A stretch of 64,000 nt of DNA, from the NCBI GenBank assembly GCA_015179125.1, contig WHVA01000009.1, forward strand, positions 1 through 64,000. The letters are read 5' to 3'. Under the pieces are notes generated by a model, which ran no database searches, was not told where the DNA came from, and saw only the letters and a program-made list of their open reading frames with translations. Both the position numbers and the translations under genes were made by a program. This DNA is from Gautieria morchelliformis. Its lineage: Eukaryota > Basidiomycota > Agaricomycetes > Gomphales > Gomphaceae. Below are positions 19,538 to 32,138 of this stretch, one piece after another (the first letter of the stretch is position 1; each line of letters starts with the position of its first letter).

Positions 19538-22494
19538 TCACAGTACACACCCGCCGAAGAGCGCCTTCAGGTCTTCCGCGAGCTTAAGCGCATCAACTCC
19601 GCCTTGCCCCTCCGACTCCACGTGTGATTGATCATTTCCCAGATCGAAACAGCTGAAGTCGGCTTCGGCCTGCGACGACGCGTGATTGTTGGCCGGGACG
19701 CTGCTGTCAGACTGTGCCTGGGCAATGACCGGCCCAAGCGAACTCCACAATTCTTCAATGTCCAACTCAACGCCCTCGGTCCCTTCTTGACCCTGACTCA
19801 GAGACCCAAAATCTAAGTCGGCATTGGCAAGCAAGTCAAAGTCAGAGGAACAATCGGGAATCTGGAATGTCATCATCGATGGCGGGTCGTCCGCCCTGGC
19901 AGTCGAGACACCATCGCGCTTGATTGTAGTCCCCCCGCCTTCGAATGTTCCATCTGCGCTGCCTTTCTCCATGTCGACCTGTCTACTTTGTAACTGCATA
20001 GTCAACTCGAAATCCATGTGATCATCTCGCTCAGAGCCGAGGTCTGCGCGGGGCGAGACCGGGCTCGTGGGCGGTGGCGGGCTGGATGGTGGTAGATCCC
20101 AACCCGTCCTTACTGGGTGGGGTTCTGACTCTGTTCCAGAACATTCTTCGCTCCCTCCCGTGTCGATTGTTAGACTAGGACCACTCGCCGTGTGGCCGCT
20201 ACGGGACTTCTTCCGTGCCACACTTGGTGAACATAGCGGTCCGTTGGCTGAATGTTGTGTACCGTCACGGAATAGAGGCGTCGACTCAGAATCAGGAGCA
20301 CAGGGTGTGAACAAGGAATCGCCGGCATTATCATCCAAAGATGTATCACGCCTCGGTGGTGTCCGTGGCGGCTCTCTGATCAGATCGAGCGAGGTAGCGA
20401 CTATGGGCGGCGGCCGGGACAGGTAGTCGGGTTCTGACATAGCCATCACTGGTAAACTTCGGGCAGCCATTGCAGAAGCTGTGCTCCTGGAGGGGCTTGA
20501 TGCTGCGACTGGAGGGCCAGATACCCCAAATGTGTTCGTCTTGTTTCTCGATGTCAACCCCATCGCAGTTCGTTTTGCGCCGCCAGGTTCATTGTTGCCC
20601 TGCACTGCTGCAGGGTTCTGTTTTCTCTTCTTGTCATTAACCTTATGTGATGCGCCTTCCTTCCCCTTGTTTTCTGTAACGGCGGATATAGCACGTTTCA
20701 AACCACGCCCCGTTTTCGAAGGTGGCGTATTCTCTTTGTCAGGTTGTGCCGCGGACGGGGCCGTGCACTTCGCCGGATCACTCGCCACGTGCTCTCTCTG
20801 CCCACTAGGCACGAGCGGCGCAGAATTGGTGGACGGGATTATTCGAGGTACAAGATTTCTTCCTCTTGCCCATCCTCCACCCGGAACAGGATGTGCATCC
20901 TCGCGTACTTTCGGGTGTTCCCTGGTTGGTTCGGTCTCATTTATAGCCCAATGCTGGTCATATGGTCGATTGGTGCCTGGTCGAGAATGATAGAAAGTTT
21001 CCTCTGCGGTCTTGAACAAGAGCGGGGGTTTGGAGAACGGCAAGGTCCCCCGCGGTTGCAAGCCGTTACGATAATCATCTTTTGGTCCAAGAAGTGGCGC
21101 AGGAGTCGTGGCGTTGGCTACAAATGGCGTATCGCCCTCGGAAGACGCTTGGACTACGGCATTTGGAATGAAGGGCAGCAGCTCCTTCAGGACGCCGGCA
21201 AGCGCGTCATCCGCCATTTCTTTCTCTTTGCCTTTCTTGGAAGATACAATGTTTGGCTGCGTAGTGGAAGGCCCATCGACTTTTCCGAGAACTGAGGTAA
21301 GCAACGCAAGAAGCAGCTGAGTCCCATGCTTGTTTTCAACGGCACTGTTTGTCGATATGATCGACGCATTTTCCTCGCTCACGCCATGATCTGTGTTCAG
21401 GCCACCTGAAGTAGTCGTGTTAGTGGACGAAACGGACCTGGGCGGCCGCTTGGGAGGCGCGCCCTTGGAAAGTGAGACTTTTGAGGTAGCCCTTGATCTT
21501 TTGGGGAGCGGTTTGGTCGTCAGTAAGTGGGATTTGTCCACAATCAATGGCCTCGATTCTAGTTCCTCCAGGATTTTCCGCTGCCGGCCGAGTTCTTCGT
21601 CTGTAACTGTGGGCAAATCGTGATCAGAAACTCTAATCAACGTCTTGTCATATTCCCGCCCCTTTTGCATCTTCGCAATGTTTTCCATTCTCTCTAACAT
21701 CTCTTTGTGGGATTGGATCGCCAGGCGGCGTGCTCTCTTTTCTGGATTTGTCGCGGCTCCTGGCGGACGCCCAATCCTGACAGCTATCGGTGGGACAGTG
21801 TACAGCCTGAGTGAAAAGAGAGCTTACCTCGCCGTAGGCCCAGATGACGCTGCCTCCGGTGTCGAGGTCTCACCCCCTTCTGCAACACTCTCTCTATAAA
21901 GATCGACGCTGCCGATTGAACTCTGCGAAGACTCAGGGAAACCAGATAAGCTATGAGCTTTGGGACTGGAAGGCATGATTAATGAGTGTCGCGCATTTGC
22001 CTGTGAAGAACAATTTGATGGCGAGGCAGTTGGTGTGGGATAGAAACCAAAGGAAGAGAGGGAGAGTGCATGTTGCTGCTGACTTTGGACAGTAGTCTGT
22101 CCATAATGAATTGAGTTTGTAGATCTGGTGACAGGTTTGTGCGCACCTCTCTCAAAGATATAACGACTTCCAGGGCATCTGCGCCTCTATCCTTCACCAG
22201 TTTTCCGACAACACACCCATCATCATCATCGTCAATTCCAGGAACCACAACACGATCGTCAGAAATACACCATGACATCAGACCCATTCCAATAGATACC
22301 CCCTCACGAAGCAGGCATGAAGAAGGTGAGGGGTTGGACAAACGGGTGTCAGCTAATGATTCCGAATCAGAAGCTGCGTGGCTGTCCTCTGTGGAAGTGG
22401 ACTCAAGTGGGTCAAGAACATAAACAGAGTAATCATGGGAGCGATCAGCCAGAAGCTCTGGGCTATACTTTGTAGTTAGAGATGGACTTGACAT
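19538..22494 (-). CDS. large disordered, acidic protein with an AT-hook-like motif, function unknown
   Basis: The 720-codon frame ending at 19538 is preceded in frame by IGRPPGAATNPEKRARRL, followed by IQSHKEMLERMENIAKMQKG. A GRPP core with basic neighbours resembles an AT-hook, though only loosely. The rest is low complexity: Pro/Ser/Thr-rich, with a KKGKEKEMADD block, DSESTP and EGVELDIEELW. Upstream, an intron ending TTCTTCACAG can join the 171-codon frame starting at 22494 (MSSPSLTTKYSPELL, with a DDDDD run) in phase, giving roughly 880 residues. A 21-nt or 42-nt intron near 21807 is needed to keep the frame. If the upstream exon is separate, translation would start at the ATG near 21975. 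No family recognised; a nuclear regulator is a guess. Confidence 0.6.
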
Positions 22495-23022
22495 TGCTTC
22501 AATGACAGTTCCTCACCTAGAAGTGCAGACTGCCCCTAGACAGGTTCTGAGAGGTACCTTGGCAAATCTTTGCCATCCATTGGTATTTCCTGCGGGCACA
22601 GGTGGAGGCCACGCTTCCGTGCTTTCCTTACGCGAAGCAACTGGCACTACATGGACTTTACGTCTCTGTCGCGCCAGGAGGAACTGCGGCGATGCATTAA
22701 TGGTGTAAAGAACACGGACTACCGAGAAAGAATGTCAAACACCCCATGCAGACAGTGCGTTCTTCAAACGCGTCGAAAAGAACACCTACTTGGCAAGAGG
22801 AGTGGTGTTTGCCTAGGACCACTCCCTTCGTCGTGGTCCTGAGCTCCTCCCTGGAATTGGGATGTGTTCTCGATTCCAGTTCTCATCTTATTAGACGGAG
22901 CGGACAAAACAGCAATGGAACTTCAAGAACGACGCGTACATAGACACCCACTGCTGTCACAGGTCACCTCACAGTCCTAACGTAATACACATTATAAGCC
23001 AGTGATACAAAAATACAACAAG
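22495..23022. other. intergenic, no gene recognised
   Basis: The stretch is upstream of the large minus-strand gene and downstream of the Zn2Cys6 gene. Short overlapping frames carry no motif. Confidence 0.5.
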
Positions 23023-26000
23023 TCATTTAGACGTCGTCGTCTTGCCATAATCTGGTGGAATGACGTCCAACTGGAATACATGGCCGTACCAGTCGTCCAG
23101 AAAATTCCAGTCCTGCGACTCGGGAGCTGTGGAAATATCCATAGGCACATAATCGACATGCTGTTGGGCCCCATTGTGGCCAGGCCCCTGGTAAAGCCCA
23201 GGATGCCTTCCGATTCGGACAACATCACCGTCATACCTTCCAATTCCCAGAGCTTGATCTGGAATACCATTGGAATATTCATAGCCTGGTACGCCACGAT
23301 ACTGCATATCCATTTCGCCTTGGGGTGCCTCAAAGGATTTCAAAGGGGTACCGTTGTGCATGAATGGCTCATGCGGGATAGGAATTACGGCAGATGGTAC
23401 GGGTGACATACCACTGCTCGCGGACCCTCCTGAGGAAAGGTGTAAGTCTGTGGTGTCGACTGAAGGCGAAGAACCCTGATCGTCGTTGCGTGCAAGGCGC
23501 TGGTATTCTAGAATGGCCGAATGGGGCATTTCCCAATGAGGGGGTGGATCAGCGATTGTCAAACCAGTTTCTGGAAGCGAACCAGGAGTCTCTGGTGATA
23601 CATTCCGGTTCACCGGGGAGTACCCTGACTGTGCCAGCCCGGTCGATGAGCCAGGGGATATAGAATCCTTGGGGGCCTGGACTACGCGCGTGTATCCACC
23701 TAAAAGGGCCAGCTCGTCGTCGCCGTCTTCATCTGGATCCCGTTTCCCAACATGATTGCCTGAGGTTGCGTTCGTCTTCATGAGTCCACGAGGGGTTCGG
23801 TTGTGTTCCATCGCATATATTTGTGTTGCACTATGACTCTTTTCTGTCATCCGGGAAACGATGGGCTAGACCAGTGTTATCGTTCATGCATCAGCAGACG
23901 GTCGTCAATAGTCAGAACTCACTCCATCAGCTGATGCTCGACCACCGTAAGTCGATGCTCGTTGGTATAACTCATCGATATCGTGGAGTCGTTTCGCCGC
24001 CAATGGGGCAAGCCTGGAGCCAGGACAGCGAGATGAAATTGAACCTAGGATAAAAACGGAACAAAGAGTATGATTCCAGCACAAAAGAGCCCTCGATGAA
24101 GAGGCTGGATAATACTGGAACAAGTCTCCAAGTGCCTGCACAAGAGTCATAGCAGAATCGTAAGCTCCCGATACGGAGAGACCGTATTTAGTATGCTGTG
24201 GGTCGGACGGATTCGTCACAACCGCTCTCGCGAAAAACGTACGATGCAGATACAGTAAGGCTTGGACTAGCTGTCAGCGAGGTTGTCGATTATTGATAAC
24301 CTTACTCCACTCACTGCTCTCTCGATACACAAGCTTCATGTAGTTTTGCATAGCTTCTGATTCGCTCAGTCCATTGAACGTATTCTGTCCCGAAACCCCA
24401 ATTCCGAAACTGTCACAAAGCTTGCGTATTTTGCGATCCAATTCGATGACGGAAGTGTATACGGGCATCTTGAGAGCGAATGCCTGCTTACTCAGAGGAG
24501 CCAGGCACTCCGCAGCCAGTCGATATCGAAATGTGTGTACTGAGTTGGGATATAAGTTGATGGCATGCTACAGGAAGAAATGTGCATGACCAAACGTACT
24601 GTTTTTCTTTGAATCGGGGTATACCGGCATTGCCACGTCAGACGGAACTAGAGAGAACGTTGACGGCCGACCGTGCGAGAGGCACTCGACTAATTCGAGA
24701 GTGTAGACCTCCCAATATACCTTGTTGCGTCTCTTCACATCAATCGGTTCAAGACCAAACTTCATCGTGTTCCGATCTAAATATTAGAAAGCGATAAATA
24801 GGATTCCAGAGCACAAATTGAGAGGGTGGTAGCGTACGGAGGCCGATCTATTATATATCACAAATATTAGCGACATTACAGAGTAGATATAATATAGATG
24901 CAAGCACTCACAACCTGTGCCAGTTTCGTGGCTAAGGCGGTGATGATCCACGCATCTCCGCTGCCTATGATCTCGCCCCACATAGCCTATACGACCATTC
25001 ATGTCGATGGTGAATAATTCGAGCGGCTAGGTAAAAGACATACCTCAAAATATCCAAGGAGCACCTTGTGTCGCCGTTTTTCAAATAAGTACACCAAGAG
25101 TGGACATAAGCTCACCAGTGTCTCTATGGTTATAATTGTGGCATTCTTGAGAACATTCATACTCGTTAAGGCTGAGCGTGACAAGCATGCATATGCTTCG
25201 GCCTCATAGTTGAATGGAGTAAGATCGAGATCCACAAGCGCAGCCATGGCAAAGTAGGCGAATATTAGAGCGAGTTCGTCGATTCTAACACCCGATTCGG
25301 AGAATGATGCCAAAGGAGTATCCGTAGGTTGGGTACCCTTATAAATGCGAGAGAACAGGTCCTCAAACCAACCGTCTTGGGGCACGACATCGGTGCTACA
25401 CAGAAAGTAATTTGACTTGGAAATAAAAGGAAGTGACCTGTACTTACGTGTAATATACTTGACGGCAATAGCTGCGACGAAGGGCCTGAGCACGTTGGAG
25501 CGGCGGAAGGTGGCGCCAAATACGTTCCTGCACGAGGTTTGTAGCTTCGCCGATGGTCAGGAAGGGGAAGGATTGATAAATCATAGCCACTTCCGCGGAA
25601 ACAAGTATGTTAGCCTCCGAAGTTGCGTTAAGAGCGCTATTGTTTTGATACTGCCCATGATGATTACATGTTCGTTCTCAAGCGACGCCAGGCTGAACCC
25701 ACCTTGAACAAGCGCTGCCCAGGGTATCTTATTAGCGGATGAACTAATCTGTGTCCAAACGACATACCTCCACACACGCGCTCCTTCCAAAATAGCGTGT
25801 CTGACCATCGCCACCCACATTCAGCGACCCCAAAGCCTCGTCCAAATTCTCCCCCTCTTCGCTTTCATCGTGTTCGTCTTCATCACCTTGACCATTTAAC
25901 GTCTTTCTACGCCTTGATGATTTTCTCATATATGATTCTTCGCTGAGTAATGGATGCGGCTCTGACGAGACACTTGCATGCACCGTTTCGAGGGCACTCT

Positions 26001-26529
26001 CGAGCTCCTGGACACGCCCTCGAAGCTCAGATATGCGTTGATAAAGCTGCTCCTTGTCGGTGGATGATGCAACAGGCTTGTTTCTGGTGGGTAGTGACCC
26101 TGGAAACTCGTTAGCCAGAATTTTGTAAGGAAGTCGGGCAACCAACCCTCCGGACAAAGCTCGGCTATACCTAAGCCAATGAAACATCAAACAGGGCCAA
26201 CTTAAATAACAAAAACAAGGCGAACCTCGCTTCTGACAACTCCCGCAGGGAAATACTCGATCACACCTGTTTCGGGTAAGTAGCGTCGAAACATCATGTT
26301 CAAAGGGCATCGTACCGTAGTTTAAGTCTAAAAAAGAACCAAGGTCATAAAGAATGGAAAAAATGGGAGTGTTCATTGCACACCTTCGACATTCAGCGCA
26401 ACTCAACGTCTGGTTGACGGCTTGCTTTCTTGAAGTTCCTGGTCGAGAAGTTTTGGGCTTTATGGTAGCAGGATGCTTGGTGGTCTGCGAGTCTGAATGA
26501 CCCCATGACTTTTCGTCGTTATCCGTCAT
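23023..26529 (-). CDS. Zn(II)2Cys6 fungal-specific transcription factor
   Basis: Translation starts MTDNDEKSWGHSDSQ. Splicing across a 12-nt exon (26316-26327) yields CAECRRLKLRCDRVFPCGSC, then QKRG and a sixth Cys in ELCPEG: the six-cysteine binuclear zinc cluster. A heptad-rich linker follows (QLYQRISELRGRVQELESAL, a coiled-coil dimeriser). Downstream exons hold the fungal transcription-factor middle domain: LTPFNYEAEAYACLSRSALT, AWIITALATKLAQV, and RRNKVYWEVYTLELVECLSH followed by GRPSTFSL. The last exon (23850-23023) is disordered and acidic. Such proteins are nuclear activators or repressors of metabolic genes; the target is not predictable here. It diverges from the p25 gene over 135 bp. 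Confidence 0.9.
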
Positions 26530-26621
26530 GGTAGTGATTGGAAGGTTGGAGCTGACTTGTGCCTCGAAGCTCTACTGTCACACCACCACATGCCATCTGC
26601 TTGTGTAATACTAGGCAGGAG

Positions 26622-26638
26622 ATCACGTGATCACGTGA
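26622..26638. promoter_or_regulatory. double E-box palindrome between divergent genes
   Basis: ATCACGTGATCACGTGA contains two overlapping CACGTG cores in the 135-bp gap between the Zn2Cys6 gene and the dynactin p25 gene. It is a plausible bHLH (Cbf1/Pho4-type) binding site that could serve both. A related palindrome lies upstream of the methionyl-tRNA synthetase gene. Confidence 0.55.
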
Positions 26639-26664
26639 CTCCGTCACTGTCACCTCATGGCATC

Positions 26665-27461
26665 ATGAACCAACCCCCGATACATTATATCAAAGCTGAG
26701 TTCATCGAAACAGTCAGTGTCGGGTTCTTTATAATAATCGTATAACATTAAATTTATCTCTCAGGACACTGGTAATAAGGTCTCCCGTCGGGCGACAATT
26801 GCGGGTCCTCAGAACATCATCCTTGGGGGTAAAACTATCATATCGAATGGCGCCATCATTCGTGGTGACCTAAGACGTACCGGTCCAGGGCATGCAGTTG
26901 TTATCTCCATCGGGCGTTACTGCCTCATTGGCGAAGGATGCGTTATGAGGTTGGCCGGCATTTAGTTCATGTCACAAGATCAGCCTTTAAATTGCCTACA
27001 GACCTCCATATAAAACTTATCGCGGAAACTTCAACTACTATCCCATGAAGATTGGGGATCACGTTCACATTGGTGCTAACTCGGTCGTTGAAGCTGCAAC
27101 AATTGGGAGTCATGTAGACATAGGAAAGAACTGCGTCATTGTGGGAATTCAAGTTCCAAAAGGTTTCGCGGCCCCTGACGATTTTTCCTTAATATATCGC
27201 ATTAGGGAAAGTTTACTATTATCAAGGACTGTGCGCGAATAGCCGACAACACAATATTACCCCCAAATACCGTTGTTCCAGCCTTGGCGCATTTCGCGGG
27301 TAATCCTGGTAGGTCTTTGATTTTTATCGGAGTCGTTTGTGAGGCCTCAATTGTTCATAACAGGTCATTTTTTAGAGGACTTGCCTGAGACTGCGCAAGA
27401 AAATGTTGAGCTATACACCAAGCAGTATTACAACCGATTTCAAGCACTTGAACAACAATAG
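26665..27461 (+). CDS. dynactin subunit 5 (p25)
   Basis: Five exons join in frame, with introns after GAAACA, TTATGAG, TGCGTCATT and AATCCTG. The protein begins MNQPPIHYIKAEFIET, then DTGNKVSRRATIAGPQNIIL and GGKTIISNGAIIRGDLRRT. Next come MRPPYKTYRGNFNYYPMKIG, HVHIGANSVVEAATIGSHVD and IGKNCVIGKFTIIKDC; the C-terminus includes LEDLPETAQENVELYTKQYY. The repeated hexapeptides form a left-handed beta-helix as in the p25 arm-end subunit of dynactin, which links dynein to cargo such as early endosomes in filamentous fungi. Length (about 200 residues) is normal. Confidence 0.94.
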
Positions 27462-27711
27462 TTCACCCTGGCAAGAGCTCTACTTAGCGTTGTCGATTGC
27501 TAATATGTACATGAGATGGAGATGGTCCTTGTCGAGTCATCTATGTGTATGTGTGGGTATGCTGAACTACTAAGACAAGGCACAACAATAAGGGCGATAG
27601 CAAGTACAAGATTGCAGCAAATGTCAGTCCCCCAATATTAAAGAACATACCATACCATCATCCACTAGTAGCACCATGCTTCTCATTGCGAAAGGTCAAG
27701 GGCGATCGCGA
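27462..27711. other. short convergent intergenic region
   Basis: It separates the stops of the p25 gene and the glycosyltransferase gene and should hold both 3' ends. No other feature is seen. Confidence 0.5.
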
Positions 27712-29445
27712 CTACTCAGGAAGCGATAGTCGCTCGTGGCATAACTGGGCTACCATGGATCCATCGATAGGGATCTCATTTCCCTGAAATCCATCAGGGT
27801 AGTTTATCGGCGGCAAATCAGGAGAGGTAAAATATCTGCGGGAACAGCTATCAGACAATGATGCGATGAGAACCCAGCGGCAGATTGACACACTCATTCC
27901 CCCAAAAGCCATAATGCCTCATTCCGAGTGCGCGTGTAGTCCATTCATAATCATGCGCAAAGCCTCCTGGATAGAAGAATTCCATGACAGTCGCCCTCTT
28001 TGAGGGCCACATCCACAGCAGGGATGTGAGACCGTTGCCATGCACACCCATCAAAATCTGGGTCACGTTGAACTCTGATTCAAACAGTGGCGTTAAATAG
28101 TATTTACCGTTGTCCGACCAGCAAGCCTAAACTGTTCCTGGCGGGTGAGTTTGTCCATATTCACAATATTGACCTCGTAACCATATTGGTCCCGAAGACC
28201 TTCAAGCGCTTTGACCAACCGATCGTGATCCTGTGGTAACAACATCCGTCTTCCCCATCCCTGCCTCGATATGTAAGTGATGACCTTGCGACTATGCTCC
28301 TGCGGGTCTCCTCCGGCGAAATCAATCAAATTATTTCGAATAGTGCTCCACCAGTGTGGACTTCCTGGCAGCTTGAAAAGCTCTGCGTTAGAACGCAGCA
28401 GCAAGCGAACGCTTGGGTTATGGTCTGCCGCCGCACGATCCGCGAAGACAACGCGCTCCAGTAGAAATGGGTGAGCCATAGACGCTCGATCGACCCAATC
28501 TTCCTGAAATTCCAAGGAAACTGAAGGGAAAGAACCGCGTGTGACCCATTGGTTCATCGCAGCATAATCACGCCACTGGGCGGCGGGGACACGGACCATG
28601 ATCAATCGACGGGGCGCCGGAAGTTTCGTATGTCCATCGGATGTGATTCCTGGATCAAGTGTGCTGTAGGCTTTCCAGAGTCCGAAGAACAATTCGGCAG
28701 ACCAGTGATAATAATGAGCGATGCTGCGAACCGTTAGGCAAGTGTTCATTGTGATCAGATCGTTAAGACTCACAATTGCGGCGGGTCGTTTACGAGGAAC
28801 TAAGAATATATCCTGATTTAAAAGGTTCAAATAGCGAAAATGTTTGAACTCACACTTGTGCCATCCATTCGGCTTGCATAAGAGCCGAATAGCTCGGCTG
28901 CCTTAGCGGGACTGATTATCTGCATATCATTGTCTGTAGGCGTACGTCTGGCCACATCTTCAGGGTCATTGAGTATCATGAACCCAGAAGATGTTAAAAG
29001 CATCCTGTCGGGAAGCGACTTCGGATCATCGGTGACAACGAATACTGTGCCGTTAAAGAGATACAGCTTGTCAAAGACAGTCCAACCTTGCAACGGGATT
29101 CATTACTTCATCCCCTGTCCAGTTGCAATACACACCTGGTACATGCATTCGTATCTCAGTTGTAGGGACTTTTCCATTGTTCCAGACGAATGCAGACTCC
29201 CTAGCATCCCCATTGAAATCGCCAAAGTTCGACGGCGCCTCGAGAGGGCTCTTTGGGGCGCCAGCACTTCCTGGATCATTGTTGCTGTTTCCTCCTACCC
29301 ACGGAATAGTGATTCTCCTGCTCCAATCGGCACCAGAATCTTGAGGAGCTTCCAAAGAGCCCAGTCCAAACTGGAGAAAGAGGACGAAGGAAATGACAAA
29401 AGCTAGTATGAAGATTACCTCTCGTCGTGTAGGGCAGGTACGCAT
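27712..29445 (-). CDS. GT61-like (DUF563) glycosyltransferase, type II membrane protein
   Basis: The start MRTCPTRREV is followed at once by one membrane segment (about residues 10-30, IFILAFVISFVLFLQFGL), as in Golgi type II enzymes. Further exons give TVFDKLYLFNGTVFVVTDDP, NTCLTVRSIAHYYHWSAELF and FGLWKAY, then VDRASMAHPFLLERVVFADR and SRQGWGRRMLLPQDHDRLV. The conserved C-terminal block VHGNGLTSLLWMWPSKRATV and MEFFYPGGFAHDYEWTTRALG is followed, after a last intron, by YFTSPDLPPINYPDGFQGNE. This matches the fungal relatives of plant GT61 and animal EGF-domain O-GlcNAc transferases. Donor and acceptor sugars are unknown. The stop lies at 27712-27714. Confidence 0.88.
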
Positions 29446-31132
29446 TTTGCAGATTATACACGATCAGCAAGGGAGGCAGATGCATAAAGTCCATCCGACC
29501 ATCTGGCGAGGGACGCAGGCGCCATATCGTGACTAAATCTCCTGCAACTGGAAAGTGGGAAAGCTGCAGGCACCAGACACTAGTCCCGTTGCCGCGTCGG
29601 CCGTTCCAGTGTTAGTCATTCTTATTTCTCCACTGATTCAATCCATACTCCAGGTTCGAGGGCTCTCTTTCCAATCCCTTACCTTGTCCTTTCTGTTTTC
29701 GGTGTCCGAGACTCTTTCCTACCGGTCCTGCGTTACCAACTTTAATATTTAACTAGGTGTCCTTTCTTCTTGTATCCTCGATGGCATCCCGCTCCCTCTC
29801 GGTGGGTTGCTTCTTTCGCTCTGTGTATTTCTGGGTCACCTGTCGCTACGCCGATGCCTGTGGCTTCAGTTCTTTTACCTACGCATGGCCACGGAATGGG
29901 GCCGATTGTAGTCGTATTCATTGACCCTTTTGATGCATGCTGTCCACGATCTCGCCCTTGCCTACATCTGCAATTTTCGTCTCTGTCTCGACCTCCGTCC
30001 TCCGATCTCTCCCTCCACTCCCTGGCCTTAGTATTGACGTCCCGGTTGTCGCCCTATCCTTATCAAGTAGCAAACTTGTTCATCAGGAAAAACAAGAGAA
30101 TGCTCCAGACGTAAGTGAGCAAGGTTCTGAAGTTAATGGTCAGTTTCCTGACTTGCCGTACCATGAATTTTGAGTAATTCGAACGGTTCTGTATGCCCAG
30201 CCACACCTTCGTCCGATGATGAAGGTACTTAACAGTTTCAATGTGCAATGAAGATCAGGCTGACACGTAATTTAAAAGATCCTTTCAGCTGTACTAATTG
30301 GCCTGTGAGCCGTGGGGCAAAAGACGCGATGGATGCCGTGAGGCCACTGTGGAAGTCCATTTCGCCCTCACAAGCTGGGTATTCGCTGGGAAGAACGCTA
30401 AGGAAATGAACTCACCTGTAATCCAGGAGATGCTCGTTGTATCACCGAGGCCTTCAATTGCATCACTTATGAAAAGGAAAATGTAAGAGATGGCCCATCG
30501 ACGAGCCCTAAGAAACATATGCGTATGTAACTTCTTGCGTTTTGCCTTTGTATGAGTATCAGCCATGTATCTTAGTCTGACCTTCTGTGTTGCGTGAATA
30601 AACTGTACAGATTTCGACGATCCAGCTTAATTCCGGAGCAAGGGATCTAGTGCCGGTATCGGCCCTTACTCTCGTCATACATACCATTTGCTTTCTATGC
30701 ACAAACTTGAAGCTTGAAATGTATAACTGGAATTATTAGCATTACACATGAGCTCGAGTGGAGTATACGGATTAGTGTACCAACCGTTTTAGACCGTTGC
30801 AGATTCAATTTAAGTAGTCGCAAGTCCTTTATGACGTACATGACATGGTACATTGGTACCAGTAACTTGTTTTATTATGAGCATTATAATGGCTACACAA
30901 TCGTCCGGTGGACTCGGAGAAGGCTGGCGTACATGTATGAGCTTGACACTTTTAATAGATAGTTGTAATATAGCTATGGGTTGATGAGGAAAACAGACCA
31001 TGATGTTGTTTAGAGATGACGGGATTAGAGTTAGATGAGATGGAATTTGAGATGGAATTTGAGATGAATTAGTGTGAATTAATCTGTGATTTGAGAAAGC
31101 TTTGTGAAGTCCAACCAAGCAACTACGCTGGA
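29446..31132. other. intergenic, no gene recognised
   Basis: Frames at 29770-30173 (+) and 30294-30566 (-) have no domain. The last 250 bases upstream of 31133 hold GAGATGGAATTTGAGATGGAATTTGAGATG, a short tandem repeat near 31040. The 3' region of C2H2 gene B lies at the right edge. Confidence 0.5.
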
Positions 31133-32138
31133 TTACTTTCGACGCGACGATGAATAAAAGGCTCCAGAGGGAGGAGACGACTTCTCCGCAGGGCCACGCA
31201 AGGTACGAGTTGAAAATGTGGAATGACGGTTGTACCTGTCATCGTCATCGTCTTCCCTCTCGTGTTTACTACGGAGATGTCGGGTCATATTCGATCGGAC
31301 ACTGAAGGTCTTGTCACAGCCCGGAGTAGGACACGGATATGCTGGAGAAAACGGATAAGAGACTTACGATATAATAGAGGCAATAATACGTACGCTTATT
31401 TCCAGAGTGTCGAGATGAGTGTGTCTGTTAATCCAAAAAAGTCAACTCAAGACTTGATTTCAACGAAAAATAACAGAGACCGACCTCAAGACCGCTGGGA
31501 CGATCAAACGCCTTTCCACACTCTGGACATTTGTACTTCTTCTTTGGATCATCTTCCTCGTCGGGGATGTCACAGTCACGAATCATGCCTTGAGGTCGGG
31601 TAGATGGGGAAGTCACGGGGATGAGAGCGTGCCCATTCTGATAGAAGGCCTGGAAACTATGACCGTGATTGGAGGGATAATCCGAATTTGATCTTGTGGT
31701 GCCGTATGCCGAAACAGTTCCAGATGTATTATGAGAGTATGGACGTGCTGAGGACTGAGTGGAGCTAGAGTTATATACCCCACGGCTTGAAGAAACCTGA
31801 GGGTTAATAGGAGCTAGCTTGGGGCCTCTGTAAGAATGATCATGCTGGTGCACGCATTGTGAGTCTCGAAATCAGTGGGGTAAGATAATAAGACATACTT
31901 TGTCGTAGCTCGAGTAGTGGGAGATGGAAGGGAGAGAACGCTCCACATCCCGCAGATTATAGGGAGAGGTTTTACTGAGAGTATCTGTGTAAAAACAATG
32001 AGATAAGGCAGAGGTAGGGACCACTGACATACCACCGACTACATTGTATAGGGGGGGTAGTCGCTGTTCCTGTTTGCAATCGTCGTAGCCATTTCGCTTT
32101 GACGATCGACTAGACTGGTAATAGGAGGGGTTCGACAT
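31133..32138 (-). CDS. two-finger C2H2 zinc-finger protein B
   Basis: The start is MSNPSYYQSSRSSKRNGYDD. A Ser/Pro/Tyr-rich stretch leads to KKKYKCPECGKAFDRPSGLE; an intron restores THSSRHSGNKPYPCPTPGCD, giving a perfect C-x2-C-x12-H-x3-H finger. The second finger, CDKTFSVRSNMTRHLRSKH with C-x4-C before it, is of the C-x4-C-x12-H-x4-H type. The tail carries a DDDDD run and ends FYSSSRRK. Layout, position of the intron inside finger 1 and tail match gene A (17864-18807), so they are paralogues. Probably a DNA-binding regulator of unknown target. Confidence 0.85.

Noticed and set aside
29770..30173. Plus-strand frames rich in Pro, Ser and Leu between the GT61-like gene and C2H2 gene B
   Set aside because: No start, splice sites or motif supports a gene; composition is that of C/T-rich noncoding DNA.
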